The notes: a model not told the origin generated them from the letters alone. A stretch of DNA of 64,000 bases from Bactericera cockerelli (GCA_024516035.1 CM044965.1:2524146-2588145); one strand, 5' to 3'. Numbered from the stretch's first letter, positions 30,605 to 42,770 are shown. Numbers and translations are program-made.

Positions 30605-30632
30605 CAATGTTCAGCAAAGGTTGATGACTTTT
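30605..30632 (+). pseudogene. Remnant third copy of exon A start
   Basis: 'gttcagcaaaggttgatgac' matches the acceptor and first bases of exon A' (28730-28745), and the intron upstream (30340-30600) aligns with 28310-28720. The rest of the exon is gone, and a different acceptor follows 15 bp later. Confidence 0.65.
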
Positions 30633-30647
30633 TTCTTGTAATTTCAG

Positions 30648-30692
30648 AAACGGATAAACACCTAGTTGAGCCCCAGGCCAGCAAAACTCCAG
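30648..30692 (+). CDS. Unrecognised large gene, exon C
   Basis: A short 45-bp exon between 'gtaatttcag' and 'gtgaga', phase 1 to phase 1. It encodes 'ETDKHLVEPQASKTPG'. It is supported by splice signals and phase only. Confidence 0.55.
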
Positions 30693-30844
30693 GTGAGAGA
30701 AATTCCTGTTCATCTAGAAAATAATGAGGGCCAGATTGTGAAATAAGATTGAAAAGAATCGGGACCAAATTATAATATGAGATGGAAAGTAACCAGGGTT
30801 TGTGCTCAATTATAAAACAAAATTGAAAAGAATTTGGCTTAAAG

Positions 30845-31355
30845 GTTATTTTAAGGTCGACTTTCGAATTTTAAATGGCACCCTCTATTTTTTATGACGT
30901 TTTTAAAATCCACACAAAATTATATGTTCAAAAAAATTCTTATTTTTGTCACACCCAGTTTCACACTGTTGGGAGTGTGAGATTTTTTCCATCTTAGACT
31001 ATGAGCATAGCATATCAAATCAGTCTTATTTTAGTTGCTGAACACCATAGTGATATTGGTTTTTCATTTTACTTAACTTTTTGAATCCCCTATACTTGAG
31101 ATAATAAAATAAATAAGTAAAATGAAAAACCAATATTACTTTCATGATCAGCACCTAAAGTTAGACTGATTTGATATGCCGCACTCATTATCTAAGACAG
31201 AAAATCTCACACTCCCTAAAATTGTGAAACTGGGTCTGACAAAAAATATAAATAAGAATTTGTTTGAACCTAAAAAATTATGTAAATTTCAAAAATGTCA
31301 TAAAAATAGGGAGTGCCATTTGAAATTCCAAAATTGACCTTGAAATAACCTTGAA
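30845..31355. repeat. Large imperfect inverted repeat (foldback), arms about 235 bp
   Basis: The left arm (about 30845-31080) and right arm (about 31115-31355) are reverse complements at roughly 80% identity by eye. Marker blocks are 'gcatatcaaatcagtct' against 'agactgatttgatatgc', and 'acccagtttcaca' against 'tgtgaaactgggt'. The loop is about 35 bp. It lies in the intron between exons C and D of the plus-strand gene, so the pre-mRNA would form a long hairpin. Confidence 0.85.
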
Positions 31356-31717
31356 AAGGTCATCCAAGAAACTTCTAGAGGTCATCATTAAGGCCCGAAT
31401 TAAGAAACAGGATTTGTTAATCTTAGTGGACACTATCCCTTAACTTTCACCTTGACAACCACTGTAGAGGTCATATCCAAGTCGGGCTTTGTAGCTGTGT
31501 ATTACTTCTTTGGCTTATCGGAGCTGTAGCCACCCAGTAGTTCTTGAAATATTTGAATGTCTCGTTAATAATGGGACACCCTGTATAGAAATTATCAGAA
31601 GTAAAATCTATAAAGTTGCGGCCTGTACTAAGGAGCTGCGGAACTGCAGCACCCCCAAAACATTTTCTCTGACCTCACGTATTTGTACCTTCTAATAAAA
31701 ATTATTGTTATTTTCAG

Positions 31718-31807
31718 TTAAAACCTACGCACCCAATATGGATGTTGTATCAGGGCTATCTAAAACATTTTTCAAAAATATCAAAGGTGTACCAAAAAAA
31801 TATAGTG
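31718..31807 (+). CDS. Unrecognised large gene, exon D
   Basis: Acceptor 'ttattttcag', donor 'gtaagt', 90 bp, phase 1 to phase 1. It encodes 'VKTYAPNMDVVSGLSKTFF' and a lysine-rich end. No domain is recognised. Confidence 0.65.
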
Positions 31808-31844
31808 GTAAGTATTCCTTGTATTTTTTTTAAAGTTAAAGTTT

Positions 31845-32382
31845 ATAATAATACTCTTTAGTAGAAGGTAACCACCAGGCGAGGTCAATGCTCAAAGCAT
31901 TTTCTACCACCTAACCCTGCCAAATAAATAGATAGATGAATAAAATTTATCCATCTATTTATTTGGCATAGTGGTCCTTGACATTGTAAAATGGATGACC
32001 CATCATTAAGTCAACACGAGCGTACCAATAGGTATCCCTTACAAACAACTGTAAGCAAATTCGAGCACGTCAAGTGTGGATCTTTTTATTTATTTACTTA
32101 TTAGTTCAGAATCCCTGGTGGTATATTTCAAAGTAGACCTGGGTTCGATCCCCAGCGAGGCAGGAATTTTTCTGCTCTGTACTTGGATGTTCGGGGTCCA
32201 CTCATACCTCGTGAGGAAAAATGAGTAGTTACTTGTATGAGTAACGACGAGTGGCGGCATTACCAAAGTATAAAGAAATTAATGTAATAGAATAATTCGA
32301 AAAGTAAAGGAGGCTCTTAGTAATGCTGCGCTACCCACAAAAATTGTGAAGAGGCCTTGTGCTTCACCACAAATAAAACCAT
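31845..32382. repeat. SINE fragments of families D, E and C
   Basis: 31845-31915 is the family D body (-). 31975-32090 is a family E body piece ('gtcaacacgagcgtacca'). 32135-32382 is family C (+) with B box 'gggttcgatccccagcg'. They fill the intron before exon E. Confidence 0.75.
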
Positions 32383-32557
32383 ACATATTTCAAAGTAAAT
32401 TTAGATATAATTTTTTTTCCCCCTTTGTATTGCCTGTGTAATTCTTTCTACCAGGAATTGCTTTGACCTGGGGTCCTGGCTTTAAATCAAAAATCTTACA
32501 ACTGAGCCAATTTATTGTGCGCCCATATGATCTGAACTATATTTTCTTCTCTTGCAG

Positions 32558-33067
32558 GGGAAGGGATAGTATCCAAAGATGATCTCTCGATGCTCGAAGA
32601 CACTTGTTTCACCCAATCTCTCTTCAGAGCTCTCGATCTCAAGGTGACCTCTCAATCTAGAGAAAAGTCAAACTCAACTAGTCAGAAAAAATTCCCTTCA
32701 AACGCCAAAATCAAAGCGAGCATAGAAAAAACCAATAAAATAGTACCTATAATTGATGTTCAACAAAACTCTCATTTAAAAAATAGTAAAGATGCGTACC
32801 TCGATGTCAGGAAAAATCGAGATAGTGCATCATCTCCAAGTAATCTAAGAGAAAAAACCAATAGAGAAGTACCTATAATTGAATTAATTGATATCCCTAC
32901 AAATGATTCCTCCAAGAGTTTTGCACAAGATGAATCAGCAAGAATTATTTCCAAAATCAATGAAGAATCTGCTAGTATTACAAGAGTACCGGAAAGTATT
33001 TCAAAACGCAAAGTTGACGAGGAAAGATCACCTGAATGTTGCGAGGGTCCATCAGAGAACGATGGAG
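32558..33067 (+). CDS. Unrecognised large gene, exon E
   Basis: Acceptor 'cttctcttgcag', donor 'gtaaga', 510 bp, phase 1 to phase 1. It encodes a 170-residue charged, disordered stretch with a short internal repeat ('KTNKIVPIIDV' / 'KTNREVPIIEL'). It joins in frame to the long exon at 33634. Confidence 0.75.
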
Positions 33068-33164
33068 GTAAGAATAATGAAATTTATTTCTCACAAAATT
33101 TATTTATTTATAAATTTACATAAAAAATGTTACAAGTTGTACAAAATAATATACAATGACAAAA

Positions 33165-33420
33165 TCTCTATATATAAAACAGAAAAAAGGATTACCTACC
33201 TACCTATGTTTGTTTGTTTGTCCGGAGTTGTTTAGCCAAAACGGTAAGAGATAGCGAAAAATGTCTCAGAATTGACCCCCCCAAAACCATTATCGCTTTG
33301 TCCAGAAAAATTATAAAAAGTTCAAAAAGGCATTGCTGTCCAGCAGTACGGCCATGCCTTAGTAAATTTGAAATTTAGTCCCGTTGCAAAGCACGGGCAA
33401 ACGGCTTGTATAGTACAAAA
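33165..33420. repeat. Dispersed element with '(C)ACGGGC' end
   Basis: Begins 'ctatatataaaacagaaaa', carries 'gccaaaacggtaagagatag' and ends 'tgcaaagcacgggcaaacgg'. The general layout resembles the element at 22075-23190. Family not identified. Lies in the intron before exon F. Confidence 0.55.
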
Positions 33421-33633
33421 GTTAGACTACAAGTAAAATACTGTTATACCATGTACTATTATTTCTATATTTCCATTGAAACCTGAACCTGTACCTTTAC
33501 TTGTAATCTAACTTTTGTACTATATTTTGTTATTTCTCACAAAAAATATTATAATAAATAAATACATTGAATTGAATTGGATCTTCTACGATAATATTTT
33601 TGTAATATTACCCCATTTACTTTCCTCTTTCAG

Positions 33634-36600
33634 ACGTGCAAGTTCTATCCCCTCACGAAGATACAAGCTGCACGGCTTCTATTGAAGAAAGCACTTACGA
33701 AGACAACTTTCAACCCGTCATAACCCAAGTGTTCTCAGTAGCACCTCCATCCAACATGGACGCACCAGAAAAGTTACCGCCCCTTACATCCACAGCGGAC
33801 GAGCACCCTCAGCCTAGCGACCAGGGCAGTTCAAAGCCGTCCAATGTCTGTTTATTGACGAGTCCAACAAATTCAACAACTGTGATAAATTCTCTCGCCC
33901 TAACAGGTGGAAACGCCACTGAGAAGAAGTCGCTTGCCGTTCAGTCAACTGATGTCATGACCTCGCCCGTCCCAAAAAGTCGATATGTTCACATACAACC
34001 CGGGCCCAGAGGTGTCCCAAATCTGGCACCACTACGACCAAAAGAGTTACAATTGTTAAAACATGTTGGAGGAAGGTATCTAATTAGAGAATCCTCAATA
34101 TCTCCAAGAAACAAAATATCTCCTACGAAAGATCCTAGTTCTGAACAAATTCATGAATTTGAATCTTCTGTATTCACTGGAAACAAAAATCAACAACTTC
34201 ACCGGAAACATCCAATGTAAACTTTGAAGTCAGAATTGAAGGTGAGCCTCTAGGTGTTAGAACATCACAACAGACTGTTCATTTGCCAACAACTAGATTA
34301 TCGAGTACAGGAAAACAAATGCCAAAGTTGAACAAAATTCAACTTTCGGGAAACAAATCCTTGAATAGCAGCGGGGAAGCTGTTGAAAGTGCTGACAGAG
34401 AAGAAATCCCGATGGAAATTAGACCCCTTGAAAAAAATCATGAAGCACCTGAACCCAGCAGCATGGATTGGGTAATGCCAAGCAAGGGAGCCTCTCTTTC
34501 AGTGTCCAACTTACCCAAAGATGTACAGTCCGAACCGTTGTTAATCAAAATGATGATGCAGTGCGAATTTTTCTTCACTGAAGGAACAGTAACAATTAGT
34601 GAACTTAATGTATATCTTGATTCCTTGAAAGAAATTGTAAAAAAAAACAAAGAACTTATCGTCATTCCGAAAATTTTATGGTGTAAATCTAATCGATGAA
34701 ATATCATCAAGACGACATAGTAAAGTGGCAGAAATTGTACTGATGTATAGATCAGATATAAAGGATTTGTTTACCAAAGATTTCGATCAGCATGCCTTCT
34801 TGTATTTTGAAGCAAGCATGGGTTTTCCACTGGAAATGTGCATCATATGTTTGGAAATGAAGAAGAAATTATTGTTCCTAAAGTTTTTGAACCATTTTGT
34901 TGAGGACCACGTTCAAAAGTTTCCTGCTCATAAGATTTTTTCTTACTCAAATAAAATGAAAGAAGTACTACAGAAAATGAAAAAGTCTTTTCGCTACATG
35001 AAAAACTTTGGAAATTGTCTCTTGTCTTTCAACATAGAGAAACAAATCAAGCTCATTTCCTCTAGTCGCCTGCATGATGCGTCTGACCATTCGGAAGAAG
35101 ATGCCAAACTAGAACGGAGGAGACAACAAAGAAGAGATTATTATTATCGAGTAGAAGCACCCCATCTTTCCAAAAAAGACAAAGTTTCTCGCAATATTGT
35201 GTATTGTCCAGGTGCAAATAGATTAGTAAAATCTGCAGATGAGAACTCGAAACAGAATAAGCCAAATAATTTTTCAAATATTGAATTTCTAGATGAACGA
35301 ATAGCAGTTGATGAGGATCCATTATCAGTAGAGACTGTAAAATCTGAGGATACTTTATTTGTTAAAATTCCATCTGCAAGGATTTTACCTGCAGATCCAA
35401 AAAAACCAGATGATGAGAATTGTACGAAGGAGGGGAGAAGCATGGCAAATCCACCTCCTATTGTAAAACCACCTGACAAGAATAAAAAAACTAAACGTCG
35501 AAAATCAAAAAAACCTAGCCCCATGGATGACAGAGGTGTTGAGTCCAGAGGAGATTCTCGTGAGAATAATTCTGTGAAAAAGAGAAGAAATAAAGAGAAA
35601 ATCAAAAGTAAGAAAAAGAAAGTTAAAATAAATGGTAAGAATAAGTCTGACAAAAATGAAATAAATGCCAAAAAAAATGACATTGAAGCAAAAAGCAATC
35701 AAACAAATCAAAGAGGAAAAGAAGATAATGTTGATGATGAAAATGATATTTTCGAAATTTGTGATTATGAAGAAGAAGAAGAAGATCAAGATGATTACGA
35801 TGAAGTGGACGTGGAAGCAGTTAATAATAAAATTATGGACATTCTTAGCATAGCACGAGCAGAGATGGAGGCAGAGGAAGCAAAGAAAAGAGAAATTGAT
35901 CAACTCAGTCATATAATTAAACCATCAAGAACTTATCAAAAAAAAGTAATGAGCACTGTCGGTAAGAATGAGTCTGACTCATTCTTACTCATTGACATTG
36001 AAGCAAAAAGCAATCAAATAATTCAAAGAAGAAAAGAAGATAATGTTGATGAGGAAAATAATATTTACGAAATTTGTGATTCTAAAGAGAAAGAAGATCA
36101 AGTAGACGTTGTTGTTGGAGGGGTGAGTGTAAATGCGAAAGCTGTTAATAATAAAGTTATTGACATTCTTAGCATAGCACGAGCAGAGATTGAAGCAGAG
36201 GAAGCAAAGAAAAGAGGAATTGATCAACTCAGTCATATAATTAAACCGTCAAGAACTTATCAAAAAAAAGTAATGAACATTGTAGAAGTTTCGCCTTACA
36301 TGCGTGTGCTATCTCCTCGCACATCGCCTGATGAAGTCAAATTACCCATTAAAACTTATTCGAAAAAGTCGCCACCAGTTAAAGTTCCACTAACAACAGG
36401 TGCTCACATCCAAGTTAACTCATTAGAAAACGACGAACATGGAAAGGAAAATACTGATACGAGTGAGAAACCAACTAATAGTGGAATAGTCACCAAAGCA
36501 GGAAATAGAGACAATACAACTGCTTTTGTTGTTACTAGAGGTGAATCCAATGTAGTGGATGATACCAATTGTAGAGCCACCACTGTTCCATCTTCCATTG

Positions 36601-38937
36601 TTATGGTTCTATGCAAACCAACTTCCATTGATAATGCATTAGTTACACCTGATAAGATCAAAGACATCACATGGCATCTTTCCAGTGATAATGAGAATCA
36701 CTGGGAAGAACATTATCTTAATTTAGACAAAATTCATTCTCCAAATTTTGGTAAAATTGAATTTCTTAATGATTGTGTAACAGTGGATCCTGTCGTTTCT
36801 CGTTTGGAAGAAAAATTTGAGTTCAAAACTAGGTGTTCTAATGCCACCAAGAGAAAATCTAAAAATAACTCGGAAATAACCCACCAAATAAAAAAGATTT
36901 GTGTACGACAGACCGACTCTTGCATAGAAATAAGTGCCAAAATAATTGAGGAAGGTGGCGAAAAGACTGATGAAGACAACGATGAAATGGGAGATAGTTT
37001 TACAGACACACTACACAATGCCACTTCAATATACAAACCACTACCTAAGATAAAATTTGGTCCGACTCAAAAAAATACCAACAACAAAACAAAAACAACA
37101 AAGATGAAATCTAACTCGGTCCGGAAAAAAATACCAAAAACGGTAGAAGGGGATGTCACTTCAACACACGAGACACTTCCTCAGAGGAAATCTGAATCTT
37201 TTGAGATTTTACCAAAAGAGAATGAAGGAATTGTCACTTCAACGCACGAACCAGTACATCAGAAAAAATATGACTCAACCAAGATAAAATCCAACTTAGA
37301 AAAGGAAATTTTAGCAAAAAAAAATTGACGAGATTATCACTTCAAATGCCCAACTACTACCCGAGATAAAATTGTACTCAACCAGGACAGAATCAACCTC
37401 AACAAAGAAAAATAGAGAGGTTCTCGTTTCAAAATCCGAACCACTACCTAAGAAAGAATACATGACAAAATCTAACGTACAAAAAAACGTTTTAACAAAG
37501 GAAACTGAAGAGGTTATCATTTCGCAAGCGGAACCAATTCCTAGGAAAAAAATTAGGGTAACTGAAACATACATACCAGAGAAAGTTGATGAGATCATCC
37601 CTGAACCACGCAAAAAAAAGAAATCAACCAAAACAAAATCCTCCCCTCAAAAGCCACTTTTATCAGAGAAAACTAGAGATTCTCAAAATGAATTAGATGA
37701 AAAAATTAGGGTTACTGAAACTTACATACCAGAGAAAGTTGATGAGCTTACCATTTCTGAACCACTCAAGAAAAAATCGAAATCAATCAAAACAAAATCT
37801 TCTCCTCAAAAGCCACTTTTATCAGAGAAAACTGGAGATTCTCAAAATGAATTAGATGTAGTAGAGTGTCCAAAAAAACTGGCAGTTCAACAAAATAGCT
37901 CACATCTTATTGATGAAAAAATGGACTTAACCGAGAAAAAATCTTTCACACCAAAGCCACTTTTATCAGAGAAAACTGAAGATTCTCAAAATGAATTAGT
38001 TATAATAGAGTGTCCAAAAAAACTAGGAGATCAACAAAATAGTTCACTTATTAAGAAAAAATCGAAGTCAACCAAGACAAAATCTTCCACACCAAAGCCA
38101 CTATCAAAGAATACTGAAGATTCTCAAAATAAATTAGCTATAATAGAGTGTCCAAAAAAACTGGCAGTTCAACTAAATGGCTCACTTCTTATTGATGAAA
38201 AATTGGATTTAACCGAAACAAAACCTTTCACATCAATGCCACTTTTATCAGAGAAAACTGAAGATTCTCAAAATGAAGTAGCTATAATAGAGTGTCCAAA
38301 AAAACTAGCAGATCAACAAAATAGCTCACTAAAGAAAAAATCGAAGTCAACCAAGACAAAATCTTCGACGCCAAAGCCACTATCAAAGAAAGCTGAAGAT
38401 TCTCAAAATGAAGGACCTCATCGAATGGAATGTCCGAAAAAACTCGCACTTCAACAAAACAGCCTAATTCTGATTTTCAATTTCCTTTCTGATCAGTCGG
38501 ACCAATTGTCATCCAGTGAAATCTTGGAGGCCTTCAAAGTACTTTCATCGGTGACAAATGTTGATGTTCAACTTTTAGAAATGATTCTCAATGAAGGCAG
38601 TCACAAAGAAGACGAATCTCTGCTCAAAAGCTGTTTGAAGCTTGTTCAAGATTATTTGGACACTCTGGTATCATACAATCCTAGGAGACTGCTTTACAAC
38701 AGAAAGCAGTTGAGGCAAGTGTGTCTCAAGTTGCATATGAAGAAACCGGAGTTCCAACGTATGAGGAGTTGCAAGATAGTTCTGGACAAGTTGACAGCGG
38801 AAGACATTAGGAGCCGTGGTATCAAAATGAGTGCAGATTCCTTTGCAATGCTTGAAAACTTGCATGCTAGAAGAAATAGTGCCTCTGGTGAAGAAGCTAT
38901 GTCCAATATTATTGATTTTGTGACAAGAAATTCATAG
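33634..38937 (+). CDS. Unrecognised large gene, terminal exon F (three one-base frame breaks)
   Basis: Acceptor 'cctctttcag' (33633) opens about 1,767 residues to TAG at 38935-38937. The frame breaks three times, each in an A run: A5 at 34185-34189 (one base short), A9 at 34639-34647 and A9 at 37316-37324 (each one base long). Either side is clearly one protein. It is Lys/Ser/Glu-rich and low in structure. Two folded-looking blocks stand out: 34520-35060 (helical, 'LLIKMMMQCEFFFTEGTVTI') and a C-terminal helical region 38460-38920. Repeats include a tandem ~100-residue pair at 35682-35960 and 35992-36290 ('SHIIKPSRTYQKKVM'), and about five ~48-residue units at 37640-38440 ('TEDSQNE..IIECPKKLA'). 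A chromatin or nuclear role is conceivable from composition, but nothing proves it. Confidence 0.75.
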
Positions 38938-39072
38938 CACTAATTAGCCTCGAGATTTTTTGGGGCTTTTCCGACTTTTGATGCTTTTGTATAATATTTT
39001 GTATGATATGCACATATGTTTTGTAGATACTGCAATTGAACATTTGAATCGTTTAATTCAAAAACTCGATTG

Positions 39073-39078
39073 AATAAA
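39073..39078 (+). terminator. Candidate polyadenylation signal AATAAA
   Basis: AATAAA about 135 bp downstream of the stop at 38937, in AT-rich sequence. It is the nearest consensus signal for the plus-strand gene. Confidence 0.5.
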
Positions 39079-39804
39079 TGAGAATTTGTTTGAAGTTTTA
39101 TATATAAAAAACTCCATACTCTAATGCTAACATTGCTTACCAATAACACAGTCCAAACGGTAAGAGATATTGAAATTTTCAGGAGAAATGATCAAGCTAT
39201 TGTGGTCGATGATATTGTGTGTTAATTCCGAATTAAACGATTCATTTGTACATTTGTTTTTATAGTTACACCATAGAGGAATCAGTAACGGAGAACTTTA
39301 ATGTATATTTCATGTGTAATGAACCTGTCACGTAAAAATCAGCCATTTAGGATAGCTGGAATACAGAAGAAACAACAGTAATAACAATTAATAATAATAA
39401 TAGGTTTTTTTTTGTTGAATTGTACCTTTTGGTATGAACAATCAATGTCTTAAAACTAAATTCCACATTTCTTCTTGTTTCCAGATTTTTTCTTATTTCT
39501 TCTTCCTGTTTAGTTTTACATGCTTTTGAAAGTAATAACGCTGTATCAGTTGGTTTATTTGACAGGTTTGAGGCATTATGAGTTCTCCACTAGTCGTTCC
39601 TTCTTGGTTTATATACCCAGACTGAATAGTAATAACTCTTGTGTATATAATTGTGTGTGTTAATTATTAAATTAACGAATTCATTTGTATTTTGTATACT
39701 ATGTACAATATTGTACATTAGACTGTTTTTAAAAATGATATCGGAATTTATTGTACATATTGTACAAGTATCTTGTAGTATCTGAACCATTATGTGTCTA
39801 AAGT

Positions 39805-40615
39805 TGGCCACACCTGTACATGCATGCATGAATAGGCAGCATATATGAGCTCATGCTCGTAATCATTTTTATGCCACACACGCTAATGCATGACAGGCAC
39901 GCCTTATGCCATGCATGAACAGTCAGCGTAAATGAGCTGTTCGTGATCTTTTTCTGTCAAACACGCTCAGGCATGCATGACCCGCATGCTTCATGCCATG
40001 CATGAACAGTCAGCATAAATGAGCTGTTAGTGATCTTTTTCTGTCTAACACGCTCAGGCATGCAACAGGCATGCTTCATGCCATGCATGAACAGTCAGCA
40101 TAAATGAGCTGTTTGTGATCTTTTTCTGTCAAACACGCTCAGGCATGCATGACCCGCATGCTTCATGCCATGCATGAACAGTCAGCATAATTGAGCTGTT
40201 TGTGATCTTTTTCTGTCAAACATACTCAGGCATGCCTCATGCCGTGCATGAACAGTCAGCATAAATGAGCTGTTAGTGATCTTTTTCTGTCTAACACGCT
40301 CAGGCATGCATGACAGGCATGCTTCATACCATGCATGAACAGTCAGCATAAATGAGCTGTTTGTGATCTTTTTCTGTCAAACACGCTCAGGCATGCCTCA
40401 TGCCGTGCATAAACAGGCAGTATTAATGAGTTTAAGCTCTTTTTCTGCCAAACACGCTCAGGCATGCATGACCCGCATACCTCATGCCATGCATGCACGC
40501 ATGAACAGGCAGTATAAATGAGCTTATGCTCTTTTTCTGCCAAACACGCTCAGGGATGCATGATAGGCACGGCTCATGCCATGCATGTATGTACGTGAAT
40601 GGTCGGCTTAACTTA
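39805..40615. repeat. 85-bp satellite-like array rich in CATGCATG
   Basis: About nine units spaced mostly 85-87 bp. They are marked by 'cgctcag' (or 'actcagg') at 39964, 40051, 40136, 40223, 40297, 40384, 40455 and 40547. Each unit has 'catgaacagtcagcataaat' and 'gatctttttctgtc' plus GCATGC/CATGCATG palindromes. There is no coding. Bases 39079-39804 are AT-rich with no feature. Confidence 0.9.
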
Positions 40616-40673
40616 GCCAGTATTTCTCCTAACTTAAGCACAAAAAAATTAAGATGGCTATAACTTTTTTATT

Positions 40674-40715
40674 ATTTCCGAGAAATTTCTAATATTAGAT
40701 CTCGGAAGTATTATG
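40674..40715. repeat. Short hairpin repeat 'ttccgagaaa...tcggaagt'
   Basis: Same hairpin as 16585, centred on 'ctaatattag'. Bases 40716-41514 are AT-rich and featureless. Confidence 0.6.
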
Positions 40716-41514
40716 TTTGTTTTTTGTTGTTGTATGAAATATGTTTCTGTGAAACTTAATTATGAAAACTTGGAGATAAATAAGCAATTTTAAAAAAACT
40801 TTTTTAAAAAATCGAGCTTTAAAAACTTCAATCTAAAAATCATTGAACTTCAATAATTGAACGCGTGTCTCGAAAAACAATTATGTTACAAATTTTGGAA
40901 ATCGGTTTACTTGAAATTAATGATCTGTGAAAGGTTTAGAATTCAAATGTTTACTATATTATCTTGAAAACACCTTTTCAAACAAACAAACAAAAATTGA
41001 AGCTGTACTTCTCAGATTATTATTTTCAAATGAAAGTGGTTTCCAAAATTTGTAACATGGACCGTTTTACAAGACACGCATTCAATTATTATCTGAGCAC
41101 GAATAGAAATATTATGTATTTAAAAATAATAGAATGAAATATTATGTATGTACCTATTTCAGATTCAATCTATGTAATTATTTATTTATTTATTTATCTG
41201 GTAACGAATATCTGGTAACTAAATAATTGAAATATAAATTATTAATTAAAATAAATAAATCAAACACCGTTGGGTTTTTGAATCCAATGTAAAGAATATT
41301 GCGTTCTTGCTCAAAGAGCCAAAGTTTTTAAATCACTTGTTATTTATTTCGCAAAGAGATTGCATTTTTTTATATAACTATATGTGGGACGTGTTTCTCG
41401 AAGTGATGGAAAATCAACTAATACTTTTTTTATATTATCATAGACTGGTTGGAGTTCCACAAGAGAAGCACCAATTATCATACCGATCTCTATGTATTAG
41501 ATCTATTGTGACCA

Positions 41515-41900
41515 TTGTGGCTGAGGGACTATAAACAGGGAGTAGACCAGCAGTCTGGCTGGGGGACTATAAACAGGGAGTAGACCAGCAGTCTGGCTGA
41601 GGGACTGTAAACAGGGAGTAGACCAGCAGTCTAGCTGAGGGACTATAAACAGGGAGTAGACCAGCAGTCTGGCTGAGGGACTGTAAACAGGGAGTAGACC
41701 AGCAGTCTGGCTGGGGGACTATAAACAGGGAGTAGACTAACAGTCTAGCTGGGGGACTATAAACAGGGACTAGACCACTAGACCAACATTGGCTTGGTTC
41801 CGGGAGCCCTTGTCAATTATTGGGCTCCTTGTAAAGACAGTGGTAGAAGTGCTAAGTCATTCCTCCACTGTCTGGCTGCCATCGTTCACGATGACGCCAC
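41515..41900 (+). repeat. 38-bp minisatellite x6 and dispersed body
   Basis: Units of 'gggactataaacagggagta' plus 'gaccagcagtctggctga' repeat with 38-bp spacing to about 41775. The following 41791-41900 ('gcttggttccgggagccctt', 'ctccactgtctggctgcca') matches 49495-49650 on the other strand, whose single unit end 'ctccctgtttacagtccccc' shows the array expanded from inside this repeat. Confidence 0.85.
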
Positions 41901-41929
41901 CCTATGATGATGATTGTGACCAATTGATT

Positions 41930-42166
41930 CTATTTGGTTTAACGTCCTGATTTGAAGAAGTAAGGACGGGGGTTTTACCATCCATTCGCTGGGAATCGTA
42001 CCAGCTACCCACATTAACCTCACCCAGCCTGGGTAGGGCCGGAAATGCCAGACTCACGTGTTTGGAAGGAACAGAATTTTCTTCGAAAAGTCTGCTCCCA
42101 CCGGGAGTCGAACTCGCGATCTCTGTACTACGGGCAGAAGTCTCAACCGTTGCGCCACGGAGGCTA
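41930..42166 (-). repeat. Composite SINE: tRNA-like head on the 5S-family body
   Basis: The minus-strand head 42166-42085 has 'agcctccgtggcgcaacggt' (A box) and 'gcgagttcgactcccggtgg' (B box). It is followed by the body 'ggcatttccggccctaccca' and 'ttcccagcgaatggatggta', which elsewhere follows a 5S-like head (4283). Confidence 0.75.
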
Positions 42167-42609
42167 AACTAATTCTTTAGTAGAAGGTAAAAGAATGTAC
42201 GTCAAGCTGGCCGCGCCACTTGAGACACAAAATTAGCTAGTCCTTTCATTTGTGCTTTTAAAGTAAAAATAAACTGGACCACGCTACTGAGGTCGGTCAT
42301 TATTCCACTTGCAATATGTAAATGCGACATCAGAGTTGTAGAAGAACAATGAGACAACCTCAGTGTGTTATCAACTGTTAAATAGGGTAACCATGTTTTA
42401 TACATTTCTGTAAATGTCAAACAAACAATAATTTTTAAAAAAATCTAAAAAATAAAAATAATTAAGCAGTCAGAAGAAATAAAAGAATAGAGGTTTGGTT
42501 TTCAAACTGAAAATTTTGTTTATTTAAAATTCAACAAATTTTATTACATAATACATTAATTTCAATTAGTCAATTTTCAGCACACATTTTATCAGTTCAT
42601 TGAACACAT

Positions 42610-42770
42610 CGGACTTTTTAACGTCGCTTTCAACTGCATGGTCATATCACGACTGGGGTTTTATCCTCCATTCGCTGGGAACATACAAACCCCAGCGACT
42701 CAAATTAACCTCATCCAGCCTGAGTGCGACCAGAAATAGCCACCATCAGGAGAGTTCGAATTTGAATGGT
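42610..42770 (-). repeat. 5S-family SINE body
   Basis: 'tcaactgcatggtcatatca', 'tttatcctccattcgctggg' and 'ttaacctcatccagcctgag' in reverse orientation. The head is lost. 42167-42609 shows nothing identifiable. Confidence 0.7.

Noticed and set aside
34185..37324. Calling the plus-strand long exon a pseudogene because of three frame breaks
   Set aside because: All three breaks are one base in A runs, coding character is uninterrupted, and the same kind of break occurs in COX10, so a sequencing cause is more likely.
41515..41790. CRISPR-like array of 38-bp repeats
   Set aside because: There are no unique spacers; units are head to tail, and the genome is eukaryotic.
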